Source: Aliirhizobium wenxiniae
GTDB lineage: Bacteria; Pseudomonadota; Alphaproteobacteria; Rhizobiales; Rhizobiaceae
Length of the DNA: 64,000 bases
Direction of reading: 5' to 3'
Assembly: GCF_014201355.1 (NCBI RefSeq)
Contig: NZ_JACHEG010000004.1
Span: 186,001 to 250,000, forward strand
Below the pieces are notes generated by a model. The model was not told the DNA's origin. It saw only the letters and a program-made list of their open reading frames with translations, and did no database searches. Position numbers and translations under genes: made by a program. Shown here piece after piece: positions 35,594 through 44,286 of this stretch. Positions within the stretch are counted from its first letter, which is position 1; every line of letters begins with the position of its first letter.

Positions 35594-35669
35594 ACGTCGA
35601 GAAATTCTTCGGAGGCCTTCACTTCGTGATATCCGATGCCATCTGACTGGCCGCGCACAGCCAACGCTT

Positions 35670-35696
35670 CAAAGCCTCGCTATTGGCGAGGCTTTG
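35670..35696 (+). terminator. Terminator-like hairpin after the YhjX-like gene
   Basis: CAAAGCCTCG and CGAGGCTTTG form a perfect 10-bp stem with a 7-base loop, 77 bases after the transporter stop. No T-run follows. The rest of 35594-35830 has no supported gene; a 48-codon frame from 35702 ('MQLRLAARSLDPC...') looks protein-like but lacks a ribosome-binding site and matches nothing I know. Confidence 0.45.
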
Positions 35697-35830
35697 GAAA
35701 TATGCAGCTGCGGTTGGCCGCCCGCAGCCTCGATCCTTGTCTGGTGGGTCGCCTCGAGGGCGGGCGTTGTGTCGGGTTTCTTGTGCGACGTTCGGACGGC
35801 GATCCTAATATCGTCGAGGCATATCGTGCC

Positions 35831-36676
35831 TTAAATGTAGTCTAGTCCTATATCCAGCACCGGTGCGCTATGGGTGATCCAGCCGACTGATAGTAGATCC
35901 ACGCCTGAGGCGGCGACTTCAGCTGCTGTCGTCGGATTGATATTGCCGGAAGCCTCGGTAATCGCCCGACCGGCGACGAAATCGACCGCCTGGCGCAACT
36001 GGATCGGCGTCATGTTGTCGAGCAGGACGGCATCGATCCCGATCTGCATGGCTTCGTGCAGCTGATCGAGCGTATCGACCTCGACTTCTATCTTGACCAT
36101 GTGCCCAACCCCCGCCTTTGCGCGCCGGATAGCTTCGGCGATACAGCCGGCAATCGCGATATGGTTATCCTTGATGAGAACCGCATCGTTCAGCGCAAAA
36201 CGATGGTTCATGCCGCCCCCGGCTCGTACGGCGTATTTTTCGAGCGACCTTAGTCCCGGTGTCGTCTTGCGGGTGCAGACGACCGACGCTTTGCTGTCTG
36301 AAATGGCTGACACGATGCCCGCCGTCACGGTCGCTATACCGGAGAGGTGGCCGAGAAAGTTCAGTGCAGTACGTTCGCCGGCCAGCAAGGCGCGGGAAGG
36401 CCCTTCGATCGTGGCGATCACATCGCCGGGCTTCACCACCGAACCGTCTTCCATATGGCGAACCATGCCAACCGCCGGATCTATGAGTTGAAACGCAAGC
36501 TCGGCGGCATCGAGACCGGCGATCACGCCTCGTTTGCGACTGACCATCGCAAGGCGTGAGCGATGTCCGACCGGAATGACAGCTGCTGACGTGATGTCGC
36601 CGGCAAGTCCCAAGTCCTCGATTAGGGCGTTGCGTACCGTGGGTTCGATAACGATCCGGGGAAGCGGTGCAATCAT
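35831..36676 (-). CDS. nadC: Nicotinate-nucleotide pyrophosphorylase (carboxylating)
   Basis: The 281-residue enzyme makes nicotinate mononucleotide from quinolinate and PRPP. Family motifs are 'EDLGLAGDITSAAV' near the N-terminus, 'RTALNFLGHLSGIAT', 'CTRKTTPGLRSLEKYAV' and 'MNHRFALNDAVLIKDNH', then 'VEVDTLDQLHEA' and 'ASGNINPTTAAEVAASGVD'. Length and motifs are complete. It is third of nadA-nadB-nadC and lies 15 bases after nadB. Confidence 0.95.
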   Translation of the reverse strand: MIAPLPRIVIEPTVRNALIEDLGLAGDITSAAVIPVGHRSRLAMVSRKRGVIAGLDAAELAFQLIDPAVGMVRHMEDGSVVKPGDVIATIEGPSRALLAGERTALNFLGHLSGIATVTAGIVSAISDSKASVVCTRKTTPGLRSLEKYAVRAGGGMNHRFALNDAVLIKDNHIAIAGCIAEAIRRAKAGVGHMVKIEVEVDTLDQLHEAMQIGIDAVLLDNMTPIQLRQAVDFVAGRAITEASGNINPTTAAEVAASGVDLLSVGWITHSAPVLDIGLDYI

Positions 36677-36691
36677 CTCGTATGTCGCTCT

Positions 36692-38245
36692 TCAAGCAGT
36701 GTGAATAAGGGATAGGGGCGCCATTTCGCGGGCGGTGGCCAGCACGGCACTAAATGTCATTCTTCGGCGTCGAGCGTCCGGAAGGCTGAGCGGGTAATCG
36801 GTCCGGGCATGGGCCCCACGTGACTCTTCCCGCATTAATGCAAAGACGGCGATGGAAATCGCCACAAGCGCGGGATCAGTCGCCGCCCCATCCTTTTCCA
36901 CCAATGGCAGCAAACTTCCGATCGCAGATCTTATCGTCTGTGAATTGCGCAATACACCGAGACTACGAGAGACGATGGGTCGGACAAACGAAAGATCCGA
37001 TGATACCGGCAGTTCGATCGCGTTGCATATCGGAGCCATTGACCTTGGCTTCTCAAGAATATCGCGGGCGGCGCGCATGCCCATGACCGCGGCTTCAAGA
37101 AGAGAATTACTGGCTAGCCGGTTTGCACCATGCAGGCCGGTCGAGGCGGCCTCGCCGACGACCCAGAGGCCATCGAGAGTACTGCGTCCTTGAAGATCGG
37201 TTGCGACGCCGCCCATGTGATAGTGAACGGCAGGCCGAACGGGAATGCGTTCTTGCAACGGGTCAACACCGGCTTCTCGGCATAGAAGAGTTATTGTCGG
37301 GAAACGGCTGGCAAAGCCTTGTCCTAAAGCCTCTCTCGCATCGAGAAAAACCCGGTTGCCTTTGGCGATTTCGGCGCTGATAGCTCTGGCAACGACATCG
37401 CGTGGGGCAAGCTCGGCACCCGGTTGATCGGCCATAAACCGCTCATTCCTGTCATTGACAAGAATGGCACCCTCGCCACGCACTGCCTCGCTGACAAGCG
37501 CCAACGGCCGCCCGGCGGACCAGTTGGCGGCGTCGAGCGCGGTTGGATGGAATTGTACGAATTCCATGTCGGCAAGCTTGGCGCCGGCACGGGCGGCAAG
37601 CATGATGCCTTGCCCGTAATTGCCGCTGGGGGTCGTGGCCATTTCGTAAAGACCACCAAGTCCGCCAGTGGCGAGAACGATCTGCGTTGCAGGAATGACG
37701 AGAGGCCCTGATCGGCTTGCGCAGATAAGACCGGACAGTACATCGTCTGTCTTCAGCAAGCGGCGGACTTCGATATCCTCCATGACTGTGATAGAGTGCG
37801 TGCGGCTAACCTTCTCCACGAGGGCATGCACAATAGCGGCTCCCGATCCGTCGCCCGCAGCATGAACGATGCGTCGCCGTGAATGAGCAGCCTCCAGTCC
37901 AAGCATATGCGCTCCGTCCGGGCTCCGGTCGAACCGCACGCCGGAATTCTCAAGCGATGCGATCGCGGCCGGTGCGTCTGCGAGGATTGCAGCCGCGACT
38001 TCGGCGTCACACAATCCGTCGCCTGCTGCCAGCGTGTCTGCCAGATGCAAGCCGAGGCTGTCGTCATCGCCAAGGCTTGCGGCGATACCGCCTTGCGCCC
38101 ATGCGCTGGAGCTTTCGGTCCCCAATGCCGCCTGTGTCAGGAGAAGAACCGGCTGCGGAACCAGCGTCAGTGCAGTGACCAGTCCCGCGAGCCCGCTGCC
38201 GACCACCACGACATGGCCGGCGAAGCGATCGAGATACTCCGTCAT
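36692..38245 (-). CDS. nadB: L-aspartate oxidase
   Basis: The 517-residue flavoprotein oxidises aspartate to iminoaspartate for quinolinate synthesis. It has FAD-binding '[16 protein letters not shown]', '[18 protein letters not shown]', '[14 protein letters not shown]', the active-site Arg region '[15 protein letters not shown]', and '[17 protein letters not shown]'. The C-terminal helical domain is shorter than in the E. coli enzyme (540). The frame is open to 38440, but the ATG at 38245 overlaps the nadA stop (ATGA) and gives a normal N-terminus. Confidence 0.94.
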   Translation of the reverse strand: MTEYLDRFAGHVVVVGSGLAGLVTALTLVPQPVLLLTQAALGTESSSAWAQGGIAASLGDDDSLGLHLADTLAAGDGLCDAEVAAAILADAPAAIASLENSGVRFDRSPDGAHMLGLEAAHSRRRIVHAAGDGSGAAIVHALVEKVSRTHSITVMEDIEVRRLLKTDDVLSGLICASRSGPLVIPATQIVLATGGLGGLYEMATTPSGNYGQGIMLAARAGAKLADMEFVQFHPTALDAANWSAGRPLALVSEAVRGEGAILVNDRNERFMADQPGAELAPRDVVARAISAEIAKGNRVFLDAREALGQGFASRFPTITLLCREAGVDPLQERIPVRPAVHYHMGGVATDLQGRSTLDGLWVVGEAASTGLHGANRLASNSLLEAAVMGMRAARDILEKPRSMAPICNAIELPVSSDLSFVRPIVSRSLGVLRNSQTIRSAIGSLLPLVEKDGAATDPALVAISIAVFALMREESRGAHARTDYPLSLPDARRRRMTFSAVLATAREMAPLSLIHTA

Positions 38246-39213
38246 ATCGCCAGCATCCTTTCGACAGCGAGCCGTGCGCCTGCCGCCACGGCGGGATCGA
38301 CGATCACCTCGTGGCGATTTTCTTCCAGTGCCAGGCGGATATTGGAGAGCGTGATGCGCTTCATATGCGGGCAGAGGTTGCAGGGTCTGATGAATTCCAC
38401 GCCCGGATGGTCGACCGCGACGTTGTCGCTCATCGAACACTCTGTCAGAAGAACGACGCGCGCCGGGCTCTTGGCTCCGACATAGTCCGACATGACAGCA
38501 GTGGAGCCAGCAAAATCAGCTTCCGCTACCACGTCAGGCGGACATTCGGGATGCGCCAGAATGGTGATGCCGGGATGCGCATCGCGCAGGTCGCGCACAT
38601 CCTGGGGGGTGAAAAGCTCATGCACTTCGCAGTGGCCATGCCAGGCTATGATCTCGACATCTGTCTCGCGCGCCACGTTTTGTGCCAGATATTCATCCGG
38701 GATCATCAGGACTTTCGATGCGCCAAGAGATTCGACAACCTTCTTTGCATTGCCCGACGTGCAGCAAATATCCGATGCCGCTTTCACGGCTGCCGATGTG
38801 TTTACATAGGTGATAACCGGTACGCCGGGATGGGCCTGACGCAGAAGCGCCACGTCTTCCGGCGTGATGGATTCGGCCAGCGAACAGCCTGCGCCCATAT
38901 CCGGGATGAGCACGGGTTTTTCCGGGTTGAGTAACTTGGCTGTTTCGGCCATGAAATGAACGCCGGCCAGAACGATCACGTCCGCCTCTACATCGATTGC
39001 CTTGCGAGCGAGCGCCAGACTGTCGCCAACGATATCGGCAACGCCATGGAAGATTTCCGGTGTCTGGTAATTATGTGCGAGGATTACCGCATTACGGCTT
39101 CGTTTCAACTCGAGGATCGCTTCAACGTCTTTCTGGTGCGACAACCACTCGGCTTCAGGCATGACTCTGCGAACGCGCTCATAGAGCGATAACATGGAAA
39201 TGGGCGAATTCAT
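38242..39213 (-). CDS. nadA: Quinolinate synthase
   Basis: The 323-residue iron-sulfur enzyme condenses iminoaspartate and dihydroxyacetone phosphate. The three cysteines expected to bind the 4Fe-4S cluster lie in '[13 protein letters not shown]'/'[10 protein letters not shown]' (N-terminal region), '[11 protein letters not shown]' and '[15 protein letters not shown]'. '[20 protein letters not shown]' is the family N-terminal motif. It begins with GGAGG eleven bases upstream, directly downstream of a palindromic operator. Confidence 0.95.
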   Translation of the reverse strand: MNSPISMLSLYERVRRVMPEAEWLSHQKDVEAILELKRSRNAVILAHNYQTPEIFHGVADIVGDSLALARKAIDVEADVIVLAGVHFMAETAKLLNPEKPVLIPDMGAGCSLAESITPEDVALLRQAHPGVPVITYVNTSAAVKAASDICCTSGNAKKVVESLGASKVLMIPDEYLAQNVARETDVEIIAWHGHCEVHELFTPQDVRDLRDAHPGITILAHPECPPDVVAEADFAGSTAVMSDYVGAKSPARVVLLTECSMSDNVAVDHPGVEFIRPCNLCPHMKRITLSNIRLALEENRHEVIVDPAVAAGARLAVERMLAI

Positions 39214-39228
39214 CGATAGCCTCCGTTA

Positions 39229-39245
39229 ATACTCAATTTGAGTAT
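39229..39245. promoter_or_regulatory. NadQ-like operator 1
   Basis: ATACTCAA-T-TTGAGTAT is a perfect 8-1-8 palindrome 16 bases upstream of nadA. Its position over the nadABC promoter or leader and the adjacent NadQ-type regulator gene support an operator role. Confidence 0.7.
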
Positions 39246-39263
39246 ATATGGGGCAAGCTAGTT

Positions 39264-39280
39264 ATTCTCGATTCGAGATT
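39264..39280. promoter_or_regulatory. NadQ-like operator 2 (weaker copy)
   Basis: ATTCTCGATTCGAGATT has a perfect 6-1-6 core (TCTCGA-T-TCGAGA) and matches operator 1 at 12 of 17 positions. The centres are 35 bases apart. It lies between the nadQ stop and nadA. Confidence 0.55.
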
Positions 39281-39283
39281 ATG

Positions 39284-40189
39284 TCAATTGCGCGAGAGCG
39301 GAAGTCTCGAACCCGACAGGGCTCGTTCTTCAAGGACCGCATGCCGATAACGAAAGAGCTTGGCCGGACGGCCGCCGGTCTCGCTGCTCATGCCGCCGGT
39401 TTCCTCGATCAACTCCTGTTGATCTATGAGCCGCCGGAAATTTGGTTTGTGCAGTGTCAGCCCCGCCAGCGACTCGACGGTTCGCTGCAGCTGCAGCAGT
39501 GTAAAATTTTCCGGCATCAGTTCGAAGACGACCGGTCGATATTTGATCTTGGCGCGCAGCCTTGCGATTCCAGTCGCAAGAATACGGCGATGATCCGCAA
39601 ACATCGGGCGCCCGGTCGCAGGATCGGCTTTTCCCCCCGCCTCCGCCACGATCCCGGCCTCGTAAAGCAATTCATATCGCTGCAATGCCAGGTCTTCGTT
39701 CCAAGGGCTGCCGTCCAGCCCGAAGGCGAAATCGGTTCGGCGCTGGCGATGTTCGCGCCGGGAAGGTTCGGCGATGATCCATGCGTGTAGACCTTTTGCG
39801 ATGGACAGAAGACAATTGGGTCTTCCATCGCGATGATCTTCCCAAGGAAAATACTCGTACCAGCCATGCCAGCCGGGCCTGCCTGCACCGGGCGCTGCCT
39901 GTTCGCGAACAAGCCCAAGATAGCTGATCGAAATCGTCCTGCCTTCATCGCCCCCCGCCGATGAACGATCCCGGTCGGCGAATGTGTAGAGTTGCTCGAG
40001 ATAACCAATGGGGTGTCCGGTCTGGTCGCCAATCCATTCGCGCAAACCCGATTGCAGGCTGCGGTGGCCCAGCTCGAACGGACCAGACGGTAGCGCCTCT
40101 CCCGCTCTTACCGTCATGACACGCGGAACACCGCTCGTCACGGCAGTGAGTGCGGCAATGAGCTCGATATGTGTTTGTTTATCCGGCAA
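39284..40189 (-). CDS. nadQ: NadQ-type regulator of NAD biosynthesis (Nudix-like plus winged helix)
   Basis: The 301-residue protein fits the COG4111/NadQ family described for alphaproteobacterial nad operons. An N-terminal Nudix-like domain (about 1-160; 'HRSLQSGLREWIGDQTG', 'GYLEQLYTFADRDR') lacks a proper catalytic Nudix box. A C-terminal winged helix (about 215-290; 'FTLLQLQRTVESLAGLTLHK', 'FRRLIDQQELIEETG') follows. It probably senses an NAD-related nucleotide and represses nadABC. The only good start is TTG at 40189, with AGGA seven bases upstream; no in-frame ATG exists before an upstream stop. Confidence 0.85.
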   Translation of the reverse strand: MPDKQTHIELIAALTAVTSGVPRVMTVRAGEALPSGPFELGHRSLQSGLREWIGDQTGHPIGYLEQLYTFADRDRSSAGGDEGRTISISYLGLVREQAAPGAGRPGWHGWYEYFPWEDHRDGRPNCLLSIAKGLHAWIIAEPSRREHRQRRTDFAFGLDGSPWNEDLALQRYELLYEAGIVAEAGGKADPATGRPMFADHRRILATGIARLRAKIKYRPVVFELMPENFTLLQLQRTVESLAGLTLHKPNFRRLIDQQELIEETGGMSSETGGRPAKLFRYRHAVLEERALSGSRLPLSRN

Positions 40190-40489
40190 ACGAGGTCCTG
40201 TCTGGTCTCAAATCTATCGTCATATCTCCCATTTGATCTGCTATCAGAGCGGGCAGAATTTGGGAATGAATGCATTGGGGATATCTATTGTTGTTCAAGG
40301 ATGTGAGCTCATAGAGCCTCGCTGTGCCAGTCAATCCGACGGTGGATGAACCAGTTAAGTATCCGCACCAGCTCGCGGAGCGAATTGCTGTATTTGACCC
40401 GGCCTGCCGGGGCCGGTAGACGAACCTGATCCGGCGGGTAGCGACGTAGATGCAGCCGTCGGAATGGAAATCCTTTCGATGAGGCTCCT
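40190..40489. other. Intergenic region between divergent nadQ and rarA
   Basis: No gene is well supported. A short minus-strand frame ending at 40309 contains 'SNSLRELVRILNWFIHRR', which looks protein-like, but it overlaps the rarA start and has no ribosome-binding site. Promoters for nadQ and rarA must lie here; I see no clear -35/-10 pair. Confidence 0.5.
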
Positions 40490-41806
40490 ATGACCGATCT
40501 TTTCGATGCCGCACCGCGCACCGGCTCCATGCCGCTTGCTGCGGAATTGCGCCCGGCAACACTCGACGAGGTTATCGGTCAGGAGAAGGTTCTCGGCGAG
40601 GGAACTATGCTGCGCAGGCGCATCGCGGCCGGGCGGCTTGGCAGTATCATTCTATATGGCCCGCCGGGTCTTGGAAAAACCTCGATTGCCCGCGCCATCG
40701 GCAACATGCTGGGCAAGAATTTCAGGCCGCTGCATGCCGCGCATAACAATGTTGCCGATATTCGAAAGATCGCCGACGAGGCGCGCATGCGCCCGACGCT
40801 GCTGTTCGCCGATGAGGTGCATCGCTTCAGCGCAACGCAGCAGGATCATCTTCTGGCGCTCTGCGAGGAGGGGATCGCCGATTTCATCGGGGCAACGACC
40901 GGCAACCCCTATCACTCGCTGACGCCGGCTCTGATTTCGCGCTCGACCATCCTGAAGCTAGAGCCCCTGGCGATCGAGGAGATGGAGGAGGTCGTGCGCC
41001 GCGGGCTTGATCATCTTGTCGGCAAAGGCATTGCGGTCGAGCTTGCACCGGCACTGCTGCGACGCATTGCCGGCCGCTCCGGCGGGGACGCGCGCCGTGC
41101 CCTCACGGTGCTCGAAAGCCTCGCCGTCGGCCATCCTTCGGACAAGCCGGTGGTCATCACCGAGGCAATGGTCGACGAGGCTTATGCGGCGGCACCGGTC
41201 AATCATGACCGGTCCGGAGACGCGCATTATGATGTGGTCTCGGTCTTCGTGAAATCCATGCGTGGCTCGGATCCGGATGCGACGCTCTACTGGCTGGCGC
41301 GGTTGGTGCATGGCGGCGAGGATCCGCGCTACATCGCCCGTCGCATCATGATCCACGCCTCGGAAGATGTTGGGCTGGCGGACAATACCGCGCTGCAGAC
41401 GGCTGTTGCAGCGCTTCATGCGGTGGAAAAAATCGGTTATCCGGAAGCGCAGATCGTGCTGGCGCATGCAGCCCTTCATGTGGCACGCGCGCCGAAATCG
41501 AATTCCGCCTGCCGCGGCATTTCGCTGGCACTTGCCCATGTGGCGAGCGAGGCGCCTTCATCCGTGCCTATGCATCTACGCGACGCACATTACAAAGGAG
41601 CGGCGGCGCTCGGCCATGTCGGATATGCCTTTCCGCATGATGATGGCCGCGGCTGGAGCGATCAGGTCTATGCGCCGGACGTGCCGCGCGGCGCCTTCTA
41701 CCAGAGCGATGCGCGCGATGCCGCAACCTTTGAACGGCGGGCGGACGAACACTGGGAACAGGTAACGGGCCGCGCCACGGCACGCCGTTTCGGCGACAAA
41801 CGCTGA
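40490..41806 (+). CDS. rarA: Replication-associated recombination protein A
   Basis: The 438-residue AAA+ ATPase (MgsA/WRNIP1 family) acts at stalled replication forks. 'LAAELRPATLDEVIGQEKVL' opens it; Walker A 'GPPGLGKTS', Walker B 'LLFADEVHRFSATQQD', sensor 1 'FIGATTGNPY' and the arginine-finger region 'ISRSTILKLEPL' follow. The C-terminal tetramerisation part includes 'VSVFVKSMRGSDPDATLYWL' and 'RYIARRIMIHASEDVGLAD'. Complete length. Confidence 0.95.
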   Translation: MTDLFDAAPRTGSMPLAAELRPATLDEVIGQEKVLGEGTMLRRRIAAGRLGSIILYGPPGLGKTSIARAIGNMLGKNFRPLHAAHNNVADIRKIADEARMRPTLLFADEVHRFSATQQDHLLALCEEGIADFIGATTGNPYHSLTPALISRSTILKLEPLAIEEMEEVVRRGLDHLVGKGIAVELAPALLRRIAGRSGGDARRALTVLESLAVGHPSDKPVVITEAMVDEAYAAAPVNHDRSGDAHYDVVSVFVKSMRGSDPDATLYWLARLVHGGEDPRYIARRIMIHASEDVGLADNTALQTAVAALHAVEKIGYPEAQIVLAHAALHVARAPKSNSACRGISLALAHVASEAPSSVPMHLRDAHYKGAAALGHVGYAFPHDDGRGWSDQVYAPDVPRGAFYQSDARDAATFERRADEHWEQVTGRATARRFGDKR

Positions 41807-41822
41807 TCCTGGCGCTAACCGA

Positions 41823-42422
41823 TCAGCCCGAATCTGCCAGACCGGCGCGCATGCGGTTGACCACTGTCCAGATCAGCAGGACGCAGGCCATGGGCTGGAT
41901 ATGCCATGTCCAGTCCGGCAGGGTTTCGAATATGGCAACGAGCGCGCCCAAGGCTCCGAAGAGCAGGGCACGGTCGCTCTTACCCATCGGTCCTTCGTAA
42001 TTGCGTCCCTTGCCATGCGCGATGCCGAGAACGCCGGCAAATTCCGTCAGCATCGCAAGAAAAATGATGGCTGCGATCCATGGCAGGGAGAAAGGCGCAA
42101 TCAGCGCGAAGGGGATGTAGAGCGCTGCGTCCGACACGACATCGGTAATCTCGTTCAGATAGCCGCCAAGCGCGGATTGCTGGCCATGCTCGCGCGCCAG
42201 CATGCCATCCACTGCATTGAAGGCCATGCGGAGAAACATCCAGATTGGCACGAGCGCAAATAGCGCCGGCAGAGGCTCGATGATCAACAGGACGCCGATC
42301 GCAACCGAAACGATTGACGCAAACAGCGTCACCTGATTGGCGGTCACCCCCATCGCTGCGAACCGCACGACGAGCGGGCGAAGAATGGCCTGGAATGACG
42401 ACTTCAGTTTGTAGATCGACAT
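41823..42422 (-). CDS. ynbA: CDP-alcohol phosphatidyltransferase family protein (YnbA type)
   Basis: The 199-residue, about six-segment membrane protein resembles E. coli YnbA. The family motif D-x2-D-G-x2-A-R...G-x3-D-x3-D is altered: residues 69-77 read 'NAVDGMLAR' (first Asp is Asn69) and 86-98 read 'GGYLNEITDVVSD' (third Asp is Asn90). From memory YnbA has the same Asn changes, so this marks a subfamily, perhaps with a different substrate. 'GPMGKSDRALLFG' is another shared stretch. It probably transfers a CDP-activated lipid to an alcohol. It is divergent from the rest of the cluster. An upstream TTG start (42467) was rejected. Confidence 0.78.
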   Translation of the reverse strand: MSIYKLKSSFQAILRPLVVRFAAMGVTANQVTLFASIVSVAIGVLLIIEPLPALFALVPIWMFLRMAFNAVDGMLAREHGQQSALGGYLNEITDVVSDAALYIPFALIAPFSLPWIAAIIFLAMLTEFAGVLGIAHGKGRNYEGPMGKSDRALLFGALGALVAIFETLPDWTWHIQPMACVLLIWTVVNRMRAGLADSG

Positions 42423-42542
42423 GAAAGCTCGAATCCGCTTGATTGCTTTCAAGAAATGCAGACGCAAGTTGAAGAAATCAACTGCAAAACTGGGGTCCTC
42501 TTACGTATAGAGTGCAGAACAGCCGAGGGGGAGTGAAAAGGC

Positions 42543-44279
42543 ATGATTGAATCCGCGTTTGCGAGCCATGACGGGGTCGAACTCTTCTATCGCAGCTGGC
42601 CTGCCCGTTCCGGTATAGCCAAGGGTGCGATCGTGCTTCTGCATCGCGGCCACGAGCATGGCGGCAGGGTTGCCCATCTCGTTGAAGAGCTTGGTCTCGA
42701 TGATTTCGCCTTTTACGCCTGGGATGCGCGTGGGCATGGCCGATCTCCCGGCGAACGCGGTCACTCGCCGTCGTTTGCGCATTCGGTGCGCGACCTCGAC
42801 TGCTTCGTCCGCCACATCCGCGAGACCGGCGGTTTTGCCATCGATCAGGTTGCGGTCGTGGCCCAGAGCGTCGGCGCGGTGCTCGCATCCACATGGGTGC
42901 ATGATTACGCTCCGGGGATCCGCGCCCTGGTGCTGGCGTCGCCGGCCTTTGACGTCAAGCTTTACGTGCCCTTCGCCCGGGAGGGGATTGCGCTGTGGCA
43001 GAAGCTGAAAGGCACGTTCTTCGTCAATTCCTATGTCAAGGCGCGGTTCCTGACGCATGACGCCGATCGTATCGCATCTTTCGAGAGCGATCCGCTGATT
43101 ACTCGTCCGATCGCCTCCAACATTCTTCTGGAGCTTTACGAGGCTGGCTACAGGGTTGTAGCGGACGCCCGCGCGATCACGGTGCCGACGCAATTGCTGA
43201 TTTCTGGCAGCGATTTCGTTGTGCGCCACACGCCGCAGCATCGCTTTTTCGAAAACCTCGGCAGCACGATCAAGGAACGTCACGTGCTGCCCGGTTTTTA
43301 TCACGACACGCTGGGCGAACGCGACCGGGCCAAGGCCGTCAAGAAGGTGCGCTCGTTCATCGCAGAACGCTTCGAGGAGGCGCCGGTTGTTGCTGATCTG
43401 AGGCGGGCGCACCTATCCGGTTACAGCCGCGACGAGGCCGACCGGTTGGCTACGCCATTGTCTATCACCTCGCCGCGCGGACTATATTGGGCTTTGACGC
43501 GTGCCTCGATCCGCTTCGGTGGTTTCTTTTCCGATGGTATCAGGACGGGCCTGCGCACCGGCTTCGATTCTGGTTCGACACTCGATTATATCTATGAAAA
43601 CGATGCGCGAGGCCTTGGTCCCGGTGGCCGGTTGATCGACCGGCAGTTTCTCGATGCGATCGGCTGGCGCGGCATCCGGCAGCGCAAGGTGCATCTGGAG
43701 GAACTGATCGGTAAGGCGCTGGTGCGCCTGAAGGCCGAGGGAAAGCCGTTGCGGGTGCTCGATATCGCTGCCGGCCACGGGCGCTATATTCTCGATGCCG
43801 TGGTGGCATCCAACGTAAAGCCGGACAGTATCCGGCTGCAGGATTATTCTCCGATCAATGTCGAGAAAGGCACAGCACTCATCGCTGAGCGTGGCCTGAG
43901 TGACATTGCGAGCTTCCATCGCGCCGATGCTTTCGATACTGCTGGACTGGCTTCGATCGAGCCCCGACCGACGCTCGCCGTGGTTTCCGGCCTCTACGAA
44001 TTGTTCCCGGATAACGGCGCTATCGAAGCCTCGCTTGCAGGTCTTTCCCAGGCGCTGGAGCCGGGGTCACTGCTGCTCTATACAGGCCAGCCATGGCATC
44101 CGCAGCTCGAGATGATCGCGCGGGCGCTCACCTCTCACCGCGGCGGCGAGGCCTGGATCATGCGCCGGCGCACCCAGCAGGAAATGGACCAGCTGGTGGC
44201 TGCTGCCGGTTTCCGCAAGATCGAGCAGCGCATCGACAAATGGGGCATCTTCACCGTTTCGCTGGCCGAGCGTATCTGA
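42543..44279 (+). CDS. ynbC: Fused alpha/beta hydrolase and SAM methyltransferase (YnbC type)
   Basis: The 578-residue protein has two domains. Residues 1-285 are an alpha/beta hydrolase of the monoacylglycerol-lipase type ('YAWDARGHGRSPGERGHSPS', 'QVAVVAQSVGAVLAS', His in 'LPGFYHDTLGERDR'). The nucleophile elbow reads A-Q-S-V-G instead of G-x-S-x-G. Residues about 330-575 are a class I methyltransferase with motif I 'VLDIAAGHGRYIL' and 'IASFHRADAFD'. The pairing is the same as E. coli YnbC (585). It probably acylates, deacylates or methylates the lipid made by its neighbours. GGGGGAGTG precedes the start. Confidence 0.83.
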   Translation: MIESAFASHDGVELFYRSWPARSGIAKGAIVLLHRGHEHGGRVAHLVEELGLDDFAFYAWDARGHGRSPGERGHSPSFAHSVRDLDCFVRHIRETGGFAIDQVAVVAQSVGAVLASTWVHDYAPGIRALVLASPAFDVKLYVPFAREGIALWQKLKGTFFVNSYVKARFLTHDADRIASFESDPLITRPIASNILLELYEAGYRVVADARAITVPTQLLISGSDFVVRHTPQHRFFENLGSTIKERHVLPGFYHDTLGERDRAKAVKKVRSFIAERFEEAPVVADLRRAHLSGYSRDEADRLATPLSITSPRGLYWALTRASIRFGGFFSDGIRTGLRTGFDSGSTLDYIYENDARGLGPGGRLIDRQFLDAIGWRGIRQRKVHLEELIGKALVRLKAEGKPLRVLDIAAGHGRYILDAVVASNVKPDSIRLQDYSPINVEKGTALIAERGLSDIASFHRADAFDTAGLASIEPRPTLAVVSGLYELFPDNGAIEASLAGLSQALEPGSLLLYTGQPWHPQLEMIARALTSHRGGEAWIMRRRTQQEMDQLVAAAGFRKIEQRIDKWGIFTVSLAERI

Positions 44280-44286
44280 GGTCGGC

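Noticed and set aside
35702..35845. Small gene of 47 residues after the YhjX-like transporter
   Set aside because: There is no ribosome-binding site, it overlaps the end of nadC on the other strand, and no family is recognised.
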